Source of the DNA: Catenibacillus scindens | GTDB taxonomy: Bacteria > Bacillota > Clostridia > Lachnospirales > Lachnospiraceae | Length of the DNA stretch: 64,000 bases | Direction: 5' to 3' | NCBI RefSeq assembly: GCF_014202115.1 | Contig: NZ_JACHFW010000010.1 | Location: forward strand, 1 to 64,000 | Shown here: in pieces, positions 8,650-17,644 of the stretch | Layout of the letters: each line of letters opens with the position of its first letter | Numbering within the stretch: position 1 is the first letter of the stretch | Made by a program: the position numbers and the translations under genes | The notes under the pieces: generated by a model | Databases searched by the model: none | What the model saw: the letters and a program-made list of their open reading frames with translations, nothing else | Told to the model about the DNA's origin: nothing

Positions 8650-8815
8650 TATCAGTTTCTGTGAAAGTTTTCAATATACCAAAAAAATCCACCAGCGCTT
8701 TGGGGACATCCGCCTCATTCTCGACGCAGGTACTCAGAAAAATAGTGGCACATCCATCCTCCAGACGTTCTCTATTTTCGCGGCAGATGTTACGATAAGT
8801 GTATCTGTACAGCGG
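8650..8815 (-). pseudogene. Remnant of Rpn/PD-(D/E)XK transposase family gene
   Basis: On the minus strand, residues read as YRYTYRNICRENRERLEDG then CATIFLSTCVENEADVPKAL. This matches the C-terminal region of Rpn-type PD-(D/E)XK nuclease family transposase proteins, common in Lachnospiraceae. The nuclease core and the true start are absent, so this is a degraded fragment. The frame stays open further on both sides, but those parts do not resemble the family. Confidence 0.5.
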
Positions 8816-9090
8816 TGTTTTTGACAAGGGAAAATCACAGAATTCTTTTATTCCTCCTGTAAATTTATTATCCCCCGGAAGGATGGGAATGTACAGAAGA
8901 TTTAAGATGAACTTTCCTATATATACTCTGACTATCGAGAATACAGGAGGATTGGGGGTTGTTTCCATGACAGACATACTTGACGGTTTTGTTTATAAGA
9001 GTTATCACGATATTACCGGTAGCTTATCCCCCAAATTTATGCTATACTTATTCAAAAAGCAGTAAACAAATTATATTGAGGAGACTACGC

Positions 9091-9585
9091 ATGAAGAAGT
9101 TGTTTATTATCGGCGGTACTATGGGAATCGGGAAAAGTACCGTAAGTCAAATCTTAAAGCAAAATCTGCCTAACAGCGTATTTCTCGACGGAGATTGGTG
9201 TTGGGATTCCAGCCCGTTTCAAGTTACCGCTGAAACACAAGAGATGGTCATTAAAAATATTTGCGCGGTACTAAACAACTTTCTCAAATGCTCCGTGTAT
9301 GAGAATGTTATTTTTTGCTGGGTTATGCACGAACAAGCCATTATTGATACAATCATTTCTGGTCTGGACACCGCAAACAGTCGCATTATTGCTGTTTCGC
9401 TGCTTTGTTCAGAACAAGAACTTACTCAACGCTTACAAAAGGATGTAACGGCAGGTATTCGTACTTCTGATATAATTGAGCGGAGCGTACAGCGTATTCC
9501 CCTTTATCAGAAATTAAACACAATCAAAGTGAACACATCTGGAAAAAGCGCCGCGGAAGTGGCTCAAGAGATTGCCGCGCTATAA
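9091..9585 (+). CDS. P-loop nucleotide kinase-like protein
   Basis: A 164-residue protein with an N-terminal Walker A, GGTMGIGKST (about residues 8-17), and a kinase-like DGD motif near residue 38. It lacks ABC signatures. The fold is probably that of small AAA or adenylate-kinase-like ATPases that phosphorylate nucleotides or small molecules. The start MKKLFIIGG at 9091 has a GAGGAG site. No partner gene is evident and the substrate is unknown. Confidence 0.72.
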   Translation: MKKLFIIGGTMGIGKSTVSQILKQNLPNSVFLDGDWCWDSSPFQVTAETQEMVIKNICAVLNNFLKCSVYENVIFCWVMHEQAIIDTIISGLDTANSRIIAVSLLCSEQELTQRLQKDVTAGIRTSDIIERSVQRIPLYQKLNTIKVNTSGKSAAEVAQEIAAL

Positions 9586-9596
9586 GAATACCCCCA

Positions 9597-9620
9597 CGGC
9601 CACGCTCCCCGGCGTGGCCG
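9597..9620 (+). terminator. Hairpin after kinase gene
   Basis: CGGCCACGC and GCGTGGCCG form a perfect 9-bp G+C-rich stem 11 bases after the stop at 9585. The following tract (CTTTCT) is only partly T, so termination is likely but may be inefficient. Confidence 0.45.
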
Positions 9621-9666
9621 CTTTCTCCAATCAGCCCCATAATAACACTGCGGGGAAGTGAAAAGC

Positions 9667-9738
9667 TTACTTTGTCAAGAAAAAATCGCCATAGTCTTTC
9701 GATAATTCTCGAATTTCCAAAATATTATCGCTCATCAT
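9667..9738 (-). pseudogene. Remnant: N-terminus of an ABC ATPase
   Basis: A ribosome site AGGAGG is followed by ATGATG and the peptide MMSDNILEIRELSKDYGDFF, then LTK and a stop. This is the standard start of an ABC transporter ATP-binding protein, ending before Walker A. The rest of the gene has been lost. It lies 3' of the heterodimeric exporter genes on the same strand. Confidence 0.6.
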
Positions 9739-9799
9739 TCATCCTCCTGATACATTCCAGCCATCTCCCTTCAAATTAAATATTCGTACACGGCTATAT

Positions 9800-11545
9800 T
9801 CAGTTTTCCAACCGCCAGCCGGCGCTCTGCTGCTGCAGTTTTACCATCCGGCAAAAAAGGCCGTCTTTAGCCATCAGTTCTGCCGGTGAACCTTCCTCCG
9901 CCACACGACCGTCAGAAAGGACGACAATCTTATCTGCCGCCTCCACCGTACGCATACGGTGAGCAATGACCAGCACTGTCTTGCCGGCCAGCAGGCGGGA
10001 CAGGGCCCCCTGAACCTTTGTTTCATTTTCTACATCAAGACTTGCCGTAGCCTCGTCAAGCAGTACAATGGGCGCATCCTTTAAAAGAGCCCGGGCAATT
10101 GAAATGCGCTGCCGTTCACCGCCGGAAAGTCTGGCGCCGTTTTCACCAATGGGTGTATTGTAGCCCTCTGGCAGTCTGCGGACAAATTCATCACAATTGG
10201 CGGCTTTTGCCGCGGCCAGCACCTCCTCATCCGTCGCGCCGTGCCGGCCAAGACGGATATTTGCCATAACTGTGTCATCAAAAAGGACAACATCCTGGAA
10301 AACCATAGAATAGTCACTGAGCAGCACTTCCGGATCCACGGTAGAAATATCGACGCCGCCTACTTTTATGGAACCTCTGGTAACATCCCACAATCTGGCG
10401 GCAAGGCGGGCGCATGTGCTTTTTCCTGAGCCGGAAGGCCCTACCAGCGCTGTGATTTCTCCCTCTTTGGCAGTAAAACTTACGTCTCGCAGAACATCCT
10501 TTTTATCATAGGCAAATGCAACATGGTCAAAAACAATATCGTGTCCGTCGGGTTTGAAGTTTTGAGTACCTTCTGCGATAGGTGTATCATAAATTTCATT
10601 CATCCGGTTTGCCGATACCTGGGATATAAACATCTCTGCGATCAACGCCAGGCTCTGGTCAAAGGGAGCATAAACCCGGGTGATGACCAGCAAAAACAGA
10701 AACAACAGCATAAAATCAATGTGGCCTGAAAGGATCAGATTGGCCCCGACAAGGATTGTGGTGGCCACCCCCATACGCATGACTACGCTGGCAGCATTGA
10801 CAAACAGTCCGGTGGACAGTTCCCCCTTGATCATCACTTTTTCATGTTCATCAATTTTTTCATACAGCCCTGCAAGATACCGCTCCTCCTGGTTTGTGGC
10901 CCGGATCTCCCGCACATTCTCCAGCGCTTCCTGGATACCGTCAGACACCCGCACAGCAGCTTTTTTCGTCTGTCTGGAAGCCTGGTCAGCCAGTCTCCGG
11001 CTTCCGAACAAAAGGCCGAAGGCCACCGGCACGCCCCACAGGCAGGCCAGAGCCAGTCTCCAGTCATATACTAACAGGCATACGGCAATAATAGCTGTGG
11101 AAATATAGGCGCCGTAGAGATATCCCAACACATGGCTCCACACATGCTCCATACGGTTGACATCCCCCATAAGAGTTTCTGTAAGATCAGCCAGATCACG
11201 TTTTCCAAAATATCCTAAAGGCAGTTTTCTTAGCTGTTCCGCCAGACTTAATCGTGTCGCTTTAATTTCATTATAAACCAGACCATAGGTAGCTTTGTAT
11301 TGCTGCATATGGGTCACAAAGGAAAGAATCACAAACACGGCTACAAGGCCGATAAACAGCAAAGCCCCTGGAAGCGGGTTCCCATCTGTGAGCGTTCCCA
11401 TAAAGCCGGACATCATCAGGTACAGGATGGAAACGCCGCCCATCACGACCAGATTAACTACCACCGTCCAGAAAGCACCCTTTTTTGTATTTCGGACGCC
11501 CTGATCCGTCAGAGCATATTTTCGCTGAAAATTTTTCCCAAACAT
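9800..11545 (-). CDS. ABC exporter half-transporter, subunit B
   Basis: A 581-residue half-transporter with an N-terminal six-helix membrane domain (about 1-320) and a C-terminal ATPase domain. The ATPase has Walker A GPSGSGKST, signature LSGGERQRISIARAL, Walker B IVLLDEATASLD and the H-loop IAHRM. Its ATG directly follows the stop of the 11546 gene. The two proteins resemble heterodimeric multidrug or siderophore exporters. Both have complete motifs, so ATPase asymmetry is not obvious. TetR-controlled export of a toxic compound is the likely role. Confidence 0.92.
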   Translation of the reverse strand: MFGKNFQRKYALTDQGVRNTKKGAFWTVVVNLVVMGGVSILYLMMSGFMGTLTDGNPLPGALLFIGLVAVFVILSFVTHMQQYKATYGLVYNEIKATRLSLAEQLRKLPLGYFGKRDLADLTETLMGDVNRMEHVWSHVLGYLYGAYISTAIIAVCLLVYDWRLALACLWGVPVAFGLLFGSRRLADQASRQTKKAAVRVSDGIQEALENVREIRATNQEERYLAGLYEKIDEHEKVMIKGELSTGLFVNAASVVMRMGVATTILVGANLILSGHIDFMLLFLFLLVITRVYAPFDQSLALIAEMFISQVSANRMNEIYDTPIAEGTQNFKPDGHDIVFDHVAFAYDKKDVLRDVSFTAKEGEITALVGPSGSGKSTCARLAARLWDVTRGSIKVGGVDISTVDPEVLLSDYSMVFQDVVLFDDTVMANIRLGRHGATDEEVLAAAKAANCDEFVRRLPEGYNTPIGENGARLSGGERQRISIARALLKDAPIVLLDEATASLDVENETKVQGALSRLLAGKTVLVIAHRMRTVEAADKIVVLSDGRVAEEGSPAELMAKDGLFCRMVKLQQQSAGWRLEN

Positions 11546-13363
11546 TTACTCCGCCTCCTTTTCACTGGCAAGTTTCCACTGAGCCGCTTGATTATAATCC
11601 GCCCACATCCGGGCATACAGTCCTCCCGCGGCTGTCAGCTCAGCATGGGTTCCCGCCTCGGCGACCCGTCCCTCTTTCAGGACGATGATTTTATCCGCGC
11701 CTACAACAGTAGACAACCGGTGGGCGATCATAATAACCGTACGCCCTTTAGTAAGGGTAGCAAAGGCTTTCTGGATCAGCACCTCGTTCTCTGGATCAGC
11801 AAACGCGGTGGCCTCATCAAGAACCACAATGGGAGCATCCTTTAAAATCGCCCGGGCCAGGGCAATGCGCTGCTGCTCACCGCCGGAAAGATAAGTTCCT
11901 TCCGTACCGATCTGAGTATCCATCCCCTCCGGCAATTTCTCCAGGATGTCCTGGCACTGAGCAGCCTTCAAGGCCTCCAATACCTGATCTCTTGTCGCGC
12001 CTGGTCTGGCAGCCCGGACATTCTCTAAAACTGATGCCTTAAACAGACGGCTGTTCTGAAAAACAAAGGCTACCTGATCCATAAGTACATGGGGATCAAT
12101 CTGACGCACATCCACACCGCCCACTTCCACCGAGCCTGAACTTGCATCCCAAAATCTGGGAATCAGGCTGGCAGCCGTTGTCTTTCCCCCACCGGACGGC
12201 CCCACAAGAGCCACCGTCTGTCCAGAAAAAGCTGTAAAAGAAACATGGGAAAGGGCTGGATTTTGCCCGCCATCATATGTAAAACTTACATCTTTAAATT
12301 CAACCTTGTTGCCATGAGGCCTCTGAGGATTTTTTGGTACTTTCAGGGTGGGAGCCTCCATAACCTTGTTGATTCTGCCAAGAGATGTGTGAGCCAGCAT
12401 GGTTCCCGCCGAGGCAAACATAATTCTTGCCAAAGCTGTGGAAATAATAGCTGAAAAAACGGCATAAAAAGCGAAGTTCGTGACAAATCCCGCAAAATTT
12501 CCGCCTGCCAGGGCACCGGGAGCCAGGAACAAAGCCGCAGGCACAAGAAACACGAAAGCGCCTTCGGTGAAAGTCAGATTGACTGACTGAGGGCCCCGGC
12601 ACACATCCGCCTGATAATGCTCCGCTTTAGAACTGTAGTCCTCGATGGCCTGCTGAAATGCCTTGAAGGAATAAACTGTCTGTTGGAAAATTTTCACAAC
12701 AGGAATCCCCCGGACATACTCTGTTCCCGCCTTTGTCATACGGTCCTGAGCCGCCTGGTATTCCGCCATCAAAGCGGCATTTTTTCCGCCCATCATGGAA
12801 AACATAGCGATCACTGAAATCACTGCGGATAACAGGCATGCAGCGCCCATACGCCAGTCAAAGACAAACATAAGGACAATCATCGCCGTAAATAAAACCA
12901 CTGTACCCACAATGTCCGCCAGATTGTGCGCCAGAAGAGTCTCCGTATCCGCTGCTGCCGCGTCAAGCCGTCCGCGGATAAGGCCGGATGCGTTGGCATC
13001 AAAATAGCCCAACGGAGCTTTCATCACATGGGACACTCCCTGCTTGCGGATATTGGACGCGGTGCGGAAAGCCGCCAGGTGTGTACACATCAGCCCCAGA
13101 AAATACAGGACAATACCGCCTGCCGCGAAAACAAAAGCCATCCAGCCATACTGTGGCACATTTTCAGCCCGTGTCCAGTCAGGCGCTACAGCAATCAGGT
13201 CCCTGGCCGCCAGCCATATACAGATGTAGGGTATCATAGTCAAAAGCATAGACAGCGCCGACAGGGCCAGTCCAAGAAAAGTGAGCCATTTACGGCTTCC
13301 GCCATATTCCAGTAGCTCCCTCACATCGTTCTTCTTTTTCTTTCCATAAAACAACCTCCTCAC
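11546..13363 (-). CDS. ABC exporter half-transporter, subunit A
   Basis: About 605 residues: an N-terminal membrane domain, then an ATPase domain with GPSGGGKTT, LSGGEQQRIALARAI and IVVLDEATAFADPEN. The usual SLD after Walker B is FAD here. The start is uncertain. GTG at 13363, TTG at 13354 or GTG at 13324 are possible, and an AGGAGG site directly precedes the TTG. It forms an operon with the 9800-11545 gene. A 22-bp inverted repeat lies immediately upstream, and a TetR gene ends 36 bases away on the same strand. Confidence 0.9.
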   Translation of the reverse strand: MRRLFYGKKKKNDVRELLEYGGSRKWLTFLGLALSALSMLLTMIPYICIWLAARDLIAVAPDWTRAENVPQYGWMAFVFAAGGIVLYFLGLMCTHLAAFRTASNIRKQGVSHVMKAPLGYFDANASGLIRGRLDAAAADTETLLAHNLADIVGTVVLFTAMIVLMFVFDWRMGAACLLSAVISVIAMFSMMGGKNAALMAEYQAAQDRMTKAGTEYVRGIPVVKIFQQTVYSFKAFQQAIEDYSSKAEHYQADVCRGPQSVNLTFTEGAFVFLVPAALFLAPGALAGGNFAGFVTNFAFYAVFSAIISTALARIMFASAGTMLAHTSLGRINKVMEAPTLKVPKNPQRPHGNKVEFKDVSFTYDGGQNPALSHVSFTAFSGQTVALVGPSGGGKTTAASLIPRFWDASSGSVEVGGVDVRQIDPHVLMDQVAFVFQNSRLFKASVLENVRAARPGATRDQVLEALKAAQCQDILEKLPEGMDTQIGTEGTYLSGGEQQRIALARAILKDAPIVVLDEATAFADPENEVLIQKAFATLTKGRTVIMIAHRLSTVVGADKIIVLKEGRVAEAGTHAELTAAGGLYARMWADYNQAAQWKLASEKEAE

Positions 13364-13385
13364 TAAGTTAGAAATAACTAACTTA
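13364..13385 (-). promoter_or_regulatory. Inverted repeat before the ABC exporter pair
   Basis: Perfect 8-bp arms TAAGTTAG and CTAACTTA are separated by 6 bases, directly before the first exporter gene. The sequence differs from the tandem ATAACAnTGTTAT sites at the tetR promoter. It may bind a different regulator, or be a second site class. Confidence 0.5.
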
Positions 13386-13398
13386 TATTCAAAAAAGA

Positions 13399-14016
13399 TT
13401 ATTCCCCCATTAATTTCAGCCAGCCTGCTGTGTAAAAATCCCGAAACTGTGCCACATCCATGTGTGCCTGTTCACAGGGCATATCATGGATTACAATTTC
13501 AAAAAGTCCGCTAAACATCCCACTGGCAATAATATGGCAAAGGGAGCGGTCTAATTTGGGAATGTCTCTGCCCAGCCGGCGCAGCACTTCCATATATTTC
13601 AGAGTGTATTCCACCTCCATCTCCACCATATTGTGGATAAAGAACTCATAGGACGTTCCTTCCGCCCGACACAGCAGCAGCTTCACCGGCTCACGGTGCT
13701 GACAGATATACTCCACCATCCAAGTCACATAGTTGCCAGACTCCACACCCATCTTTCCCGGCTGCTCTTCCTCCGGAAGCTCGGCAAAACGGGTTTGCGC
13801 CTCCATAAATTTACCCATTAAAGCGGCAGCATGGGGTTCCACTAAAGAAGCGAACAACGCTTCTTTACTGGAAAAATAGCCGTAAAATGCCCCGGTAGTC
13901 ACTCCGGCGTTCTTTACGATCTTCCGCAGAGAAGCGCCCAAAAATCCCTTTTCAGAAAATTCTTCCATTGCGGCCTGCTGTATTCTTTCCAGTGTATCTA
14001 ATCCTTTTTCTTCCAT
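13399..14016 (-). CDS. TetR/AcrR family transcriptional regulator
   Basis: About 205 residues. The DNA-binding domain is TLERIQQAAMEEFSEKGF then GVTTGAFYGYFSSKEALF near residues 40-57. The start at 14016 is preferred because GGAGG lies five bases upstream; the earlier ATG at 14028 overlaps that site. Two tandem 13-bp palindromes follow the -10 box of its promoter, pointing to autorepression. It is transcribed toward the exporter pair and probably controls it. Confidence 0.88.
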   Translation of the reverse strand: MEEKGLDTLERIQQAAMEEFSEKGFLGASLRKIVKNAGVTTGAFYGYFSSKEALFASLVEPHAAALMGKFMEAQTRFAELPEEEQPGKMGVESGNYVTWMVEYICQHREPVKLLLCRAEGTSYEFFIHNMVEMEVEYTLKYMEVLRRLGRDIPKLDRSLCHIIASGMFSGLFEIVIHDMPCEQAHMDVAQFRDFYTAGWLKLMGE

Positions 14017-14028
14017 GAAAGCCTCCAT

Positions 14029-14081
14029 ATAACAATGTTATATAACAGTGTTATAATAAATCACTCTACAGTATTTGTCAA
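14029..14081 (-). promoter_or_regulatory. tetR promoter with tandem palindromic operators
   Basis: Minus strand: -35 TTGACA (14081-14076), 17-bp spacer, -10 TATTAT (14058-14053). Two adjacent palindromes, ATAACAGTGTTAT (14042-14054) and ATAACAATGTTAT (14029-14041), run from the -10 box to the start codon region. This is a textbook layout for TetR autoregulation. Confidence 0.75.
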
Positions 14082-14240
14082 GGGAGGCCATACCGGCATA
14101 CCAGCCATTTTATAGGGGTTTTAGGGATAGTGAGAATTTTTTTCAAAATCCAGCAGTGTCTCACAAAGGCGGTAAGGATCAAATGGAAAAGTCAGAGGCC
14201 AGCTCCTCATTCTTCGTTTCAGGTTACAATCTCAAACTTA

Positions 14241-14867
14241 CTATAAATCCAATGCATTAATCGCCCTCTGGAGATTGGCCAGAAAAGTTCCCGCGTGGGC
14301 TCCGTCCATCTGTGTATGGTGAAATTGAAAAGAAAGAGGCAGATTGTATTTAAACCATTTCTTTCTATATCTTCCCCAGATAATAAAGGGGTTATTAAAA
14401 ATACCGCTGTTCATTCCAACAGCGCCGTCAATCTCTGTATCTATAACTGCCGATGTGCCGATCACCATATAGTCCCGTGACAAATCTCTATCCCGACAGC
14501 TTTCAGCCACTTCTCGGGTGTATTTTAAATATTGCCGGTTAAATACTTTCAAATCAGAGCTATAGGCAATGTCACAAGAACTGACCTCGCCATCTTTATT
14601 TTTGACGATCGTATTGACTGCAATTTTGTCATAGACCATAAGTTTATCGCCTACCGGAAGCATATAAAATTCTTTCACACACGAAGCTCCTTTCCCAATA
14701 CAGTAATCCATAAGCATATTAAACTTTAAGTTTCCTTTTCTGCTTATTCTGACAAGATTGGTCACATCCATGGTCTTAAAAAATGTCACCATGGGATTGG
14801 GCGCCTTCATCCAAAGTTCATAGGCCGCTGCCCGGCTTGTGTTTTTCGGATTCACTTCTTTTGCCAC
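14241..14867 (-). CDS. Chloramphenicol acetyltransferase family protein
   Basis: About 208 residues. The C-terminal motif FQFHHTQMDGAHAG contains the catalytic His of the CatA fold, which transfers acetyl from acetyl-CoA to a hydroxyl. Length fits CatA trimers (about 215). GTG 14867 is preferred with an AGAGG site at proper distance; GTG 14876 is also open. A promoter lies just upstream. Many chromosomal members in Clostridia do not confer resistance, so the substrate is open. Confidence 0.85.
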   Translation of the reverse strand: MAKEVNPKNTSRAAAYELWMKAPNPMVTFFKTMDVTNLVRISRKGNLKFNMLMDYCIGKGASCVKEFYMLPVGDKLMVYDKIAVNTIVKNKDGEVSSCDIAYSSDLKVFNRQYLKYTREVAESCRDRDLSRDYMVIGTSAVIDTEIDGAVGMNSGIFNNPFIIWGRYRKKWFKYNLPLSFQFHHTQMDGAHAGTFLANLQRAINALDL

Positions 14868-14888
14868 AAAAATCACCTCTTTCCCAGG

Positions 14889-14917
14889 ATTTTATCATAA
14901 TATGTCCGTTCTCTCAA
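14889..14917 (-). promoter_or_regulatory. Promoter of CAT-family gene
   Basis: Minus strand TTGAGA (14917-14912), 17-bp spacer, TAAAAT (14894-14889), about 22 bases before the start codon. The interval between here and the terminator near 15114 holds no other feature I can support. Confidence 0.55.
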
Positions 14918-15113
14918 GCAACACATTTAATTGATACGCTCTTTGGGGATAATTATAATATTTAGTAACAATTCTGACGTCTGTAATACTTTTCATATCC
15001 GATCTATACTTTTATCGCTCCATCCAAACATTTTTAATATGATCGCTGATTTCCGCGGGGTCCTTCAGACCACTATACCCTTCAAGCAAGAATCATACGC
15101 TAATCTTAATAAG

Positions 15114-15157
15114 AAAAAAACAGAAGCCGCCGAAAAAATGGGGCAGCTCCTGTTTTT
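15114..15157 (-). terminator. Rho-independent terminator, possibly bidirectional
   Basis: On the minus strand AAAAAACAGGAGC-TGCC pairs with GGCGGCTTCTG and is followed by TTTTTTT (15120-15114). The opposite strand also ends in six T, so both directions may stop here. It closes the YraQ permease transcript. Confidence 0.7.
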
Positions 15158-15202
15158 TCATATTATCAGCTTTTTATCCTTATCCCGCCAGACCAATAGT
15201 GT

Positions 15203-15283
15203 TCAGCCAACCAGAGACAGCATTTGCAGAGTCTGCCGCTGCACTGCTCCCAAGTCTATCTTTTTTAATATCTTTGCTTTCAT
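15203..15283 (-). CDS. Small ORF downstream of YraQ permease
   Basis: A 26-codon frame beginning MKAKILKKIDLG with a strong AGGAGG site and ATG 15283. It lies 40 bases after the permease stop and before the terminator. I do not recognise the peptide. It may be a genuine micropeptide or the surviving start of a longer gene, as YraQ genes are often followed by small thioredoxin-like proteins. It has no CxxC. Confidence 0.35.
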   Translation of the reverse strand: MKAKILKKIDLGAVQRQTLQMLSLVG

Positions 15284-15323
15284 TAATATCCTCCTGTTCT
15301 TTAAATATTTTTCATTCTCCTTT

Positions 15324-16223
15324 TTACATAATCCGGTCCACTGCCAGCCCGATCACCAGGGATACTGTGATGACATAGAGAAGGTAAATGACAAATTTTT
15401 TTACGCCCAATACGATCTTCAGCGCCCCAAGATTTGTGATTTTCGTTGCCGGTCCGGTAATCATAAAGGCCGCCGCTGACCCCATACTCATACCTGAGAT
15501 AAGCCACTGCTGCAATAGGGGTACTGTTCCTCCACCGCAGGCATACAGGGGTACTCCGATGGTCGCGGCCAGTAGTACGCCGAAACCTTCCTGTTCGCCG
15601 AAAAGTTTTACAAAGGCATCTGCAGGCACATATCGCTGAAACAGAGCGGAAAGAAAAACTCCCAGAAGAAACCATGGCGCAGTGGTCCGTATATTTCTCC
15701 CCAAGTTTTTCAGGAAACGCATAACAGGATTGGGATCTATGTCCCTCCCCGATGTCTGGAAAAAACCGGTGAAATCAAAAAAACTTCGATTCTTATAAAA
15801 ATACCTTACGCAGATCCCTGCTCCCAGACCGCCGGCAAAACAGGAGATAAATCTCACTGCCACAGCCTCCGGGCCAAGGATTCCGCTTGTAATCAGGCGC
15901 TGAGGGTTCAAAAGGATGGAAGTCATCATAAAAGCTGCCAGTATATCGTCTCTCATCCCCTTCTGGGAAAAAGACGCAGCGATAGGTATGGTGCCATACA
16001 TACACAGCGGAGAAGCAATGCCCAGCAGACTGGCAGGGATCAGCCCCAGAACGCCCAGTTTTTTCCCGTCCAGAGACTGAAGTGCGGAATGGATCTTCCC
16101 TTTGCCGAACACAGAGATGAGAGAACCGATTGCCATGCCCATCACCCAGTAGAAAAATACCTGCTCCATCTGGATGCTGAAATAATACCATATATAAATA
16201 AATTCTCTTCTTATAATATCCAT
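15324..16223 (-). CDS. YraQ/DUF318 family permease
   Basis: A 299-residue membrane protein with about eight helices. The repeated signatures SPLCMYGTIPIAASF (first half) and GVPLYACGGGTVPLLQ (second half) are characteristic of the DUF318 permease family. This family includes metal or metalloid efflux candidates related to arsenite permease-like proteins. No regulator or metal-binding neighbour is present, so the substrate remains open. It ends before a small ORF and a terminator. Confidence 0.85.
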   Translation of the reverse strand: MDIIRREFIYIWYYFSIQMEQVFFYWVMGMAIGSLISVFGKGKIHSALQSLDGKKLGVLGLIPASLLGIASPLCMYGTIPIAASFSQKGMRDDILAAFMMTSILLNPQRLITSGILGPEAVAVRFISCFAGGLGAGICVRYFYKNRSFFDFTGFFQTSGRDIDPNPVMRFLKNLGRNIRTTAPWFLLGVFLSALFQRYVPADAFVKLFGEQEGFGVLLAATIGVPLYACGGGTVPLLQQWLISGMSMGSAAAFMITGPATKITNLGALKIVLGVKKFVIYLLYVITVSLVIGLAVDRIM

Positions 16224-16304
16224 CCGCTCACGCCTTTCCCCATCTTTGTTTACATGGGGCGGAGCCGGTTCCTGCTATACTCCATTCCCGCGCCCTCCAC
16301 ACTT

Positions 16305-17390
16305 TCAGCCGTCAATATGGATCAGTTCATAGGTTCTGCTTCCAAGGCCGATAGACTCCGCATGTTCCAGTGTGTGCAAACCGTTTCTGGACTCAATCCG
16401 CTCTACAAGAGAATTGCCGTCCTCCGCGCCGTAGACCAAATCAATACATGCCTGATCCAGCGCCACCGGGTCGTAAGAGGCGAGAATGCCGATATCATGC
16501 ATATCCGGCTCTGCCGGACTTCCATCACAGTCACAGTCCACTGAGAGCCGGTTCATTACATTAATATAGAGAATATTTCCATTCAGATAATCTACCACCG
16601 ATTTTCCGGCTTCCGCCATAGACTCAAGGAAAGCGTCCTGATCTCCGCCCCACATACTGCCACCGGTGCCGCCGCTGTGAATATGGGACTTGCCTTCGGC
16701 CGAAGCAATGCCAATGGAAATATTTTTAATAGCGCCGCCGTAGCCTGCCATAGAATGTCCCTTAAAGTGAGAAAGCACGATATAATAATCATAATTGGAG
16801 AAATGACTTCCCACATAATTTTCTTCCAGATTTGTTCCGCCGGTAACCGGAAGAGTCATGGAGCCTTCCTCATCCATAATGTCAACATCGGCGATGGCCG
16901 TGTACCCGTGATCCTCAGCTACCTGATAATGCATCGCAGTGCTGGCCCGGGAACCGCCGTATGCTGTATTGCATTCCACAATGGTGGGATCATCAAATGA
17001 CTGTACCAGATCTCCGATCAAGTCCGGCCTAAGATAATTACTGCCCGGCTCCCCGGTGGAAAGCTTAACCGCGATATTTCCCTCCGGTGATGCCTCAAGG
17101 GCCTGGTAGACGGCAATCAGACCATCGGAGCTGATATCTGAAATCATATAAACCGCCGGATATCCCGATGTAACGTCTATGCTTTCTGCCTTCTCTCCAC
17201 TTTCTATACTTTCTCTTCCATCCACACTTTCTGTATTTCCAGCCCCGGAAGTCTCTGCCATCCCATTTTCTGTCTGAACCAAAACCTTGCCGGGCGTCTC
17301 CTCTGCAATAGTGTCAGTCCCGCCACAACCGGTCAGTATCCCGGAAAAAGCCATAGCGGCCGCCAATGCCATAGTCACTTTCTTTTTCAT
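16305..17390 (-). CDS. Exported DUF362 domain lipoprotein
   Basis: About 361 residues. The start at 17390 has AGAGGTGG upstream and gives a lipoprotein signal, MKKKVTMALAAAMAFSG then lipobox LTGCGG. A Ser/Glu-rich linker follows to about residue 80. The rest is a DUF362 domain with PVTGGTNLEENYVGSHFSNY and LSHFKGHSMAGYGGAIKNIS. DUF362 proteins are usually cytoplasmic and often carry ferredoxin modules. Here the ferredoxin part is absent and the domain is exported. Function unknown. Confidence 0.82.
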   Translation of the reverse strand: MKKKVTMALAAAMAFSGILTGCGGTDTIAEETPGKVLVQTENGMAETSGAGNTESVDGRESIESGEKAESIDVTSGYPAVYMISDISSDGLIAVYQALEASPEGNIAVKLSTGEPGSNYLRPDLIGDLVQSFDDPTIVECNTAYGGSRASTAMHYQVAEDHGYTAIADVDIMDEEGSMTLPVTGGTNLEENYVGSHFSNYDYYIVLSHFKGHSMAGYGGAIKNISIGIASAEGKSHIHSGGTGGSMWGGDQDAFLESMAEAGKSVVDYLNGNILYINVMNRLSVDCDCDGSPAEPDMHDIGILASYDPVALDQACIDLVYGAEDGNSLVERIESRNGLHTLEHAESIGLGSRTYELIHIDG

Positions 17391-17644
17391 AAAGCCACCT
17401 CTTTTCAAGTTGTTTTGCCGCCGGGCAGAGATTTTGAACAGCCTGCTCCTGGTTTCTTCCCCTACAATAGATGAAAAAAGAAAAGGCTTTTTCACTTCCC
17501 AGCATAATCAAGAGATAACGCTTGATATCCTCCACAGTCACCGTCTCTGCTCAATGATCCGGCCCTGTTCCATAACCATAATACACTCTGAAATGCGCCA
17601 TGGCTGAACACAATCCCCCCGATATGATCATCGGTGGAATAAAC

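Noticed and set aside
14931-15479. Plus-strand frame of 182 codons
   Set aside because: It crosses a terminator hairpin and the YraQ 3' end, is of low complexity and lacks a ribosome site.
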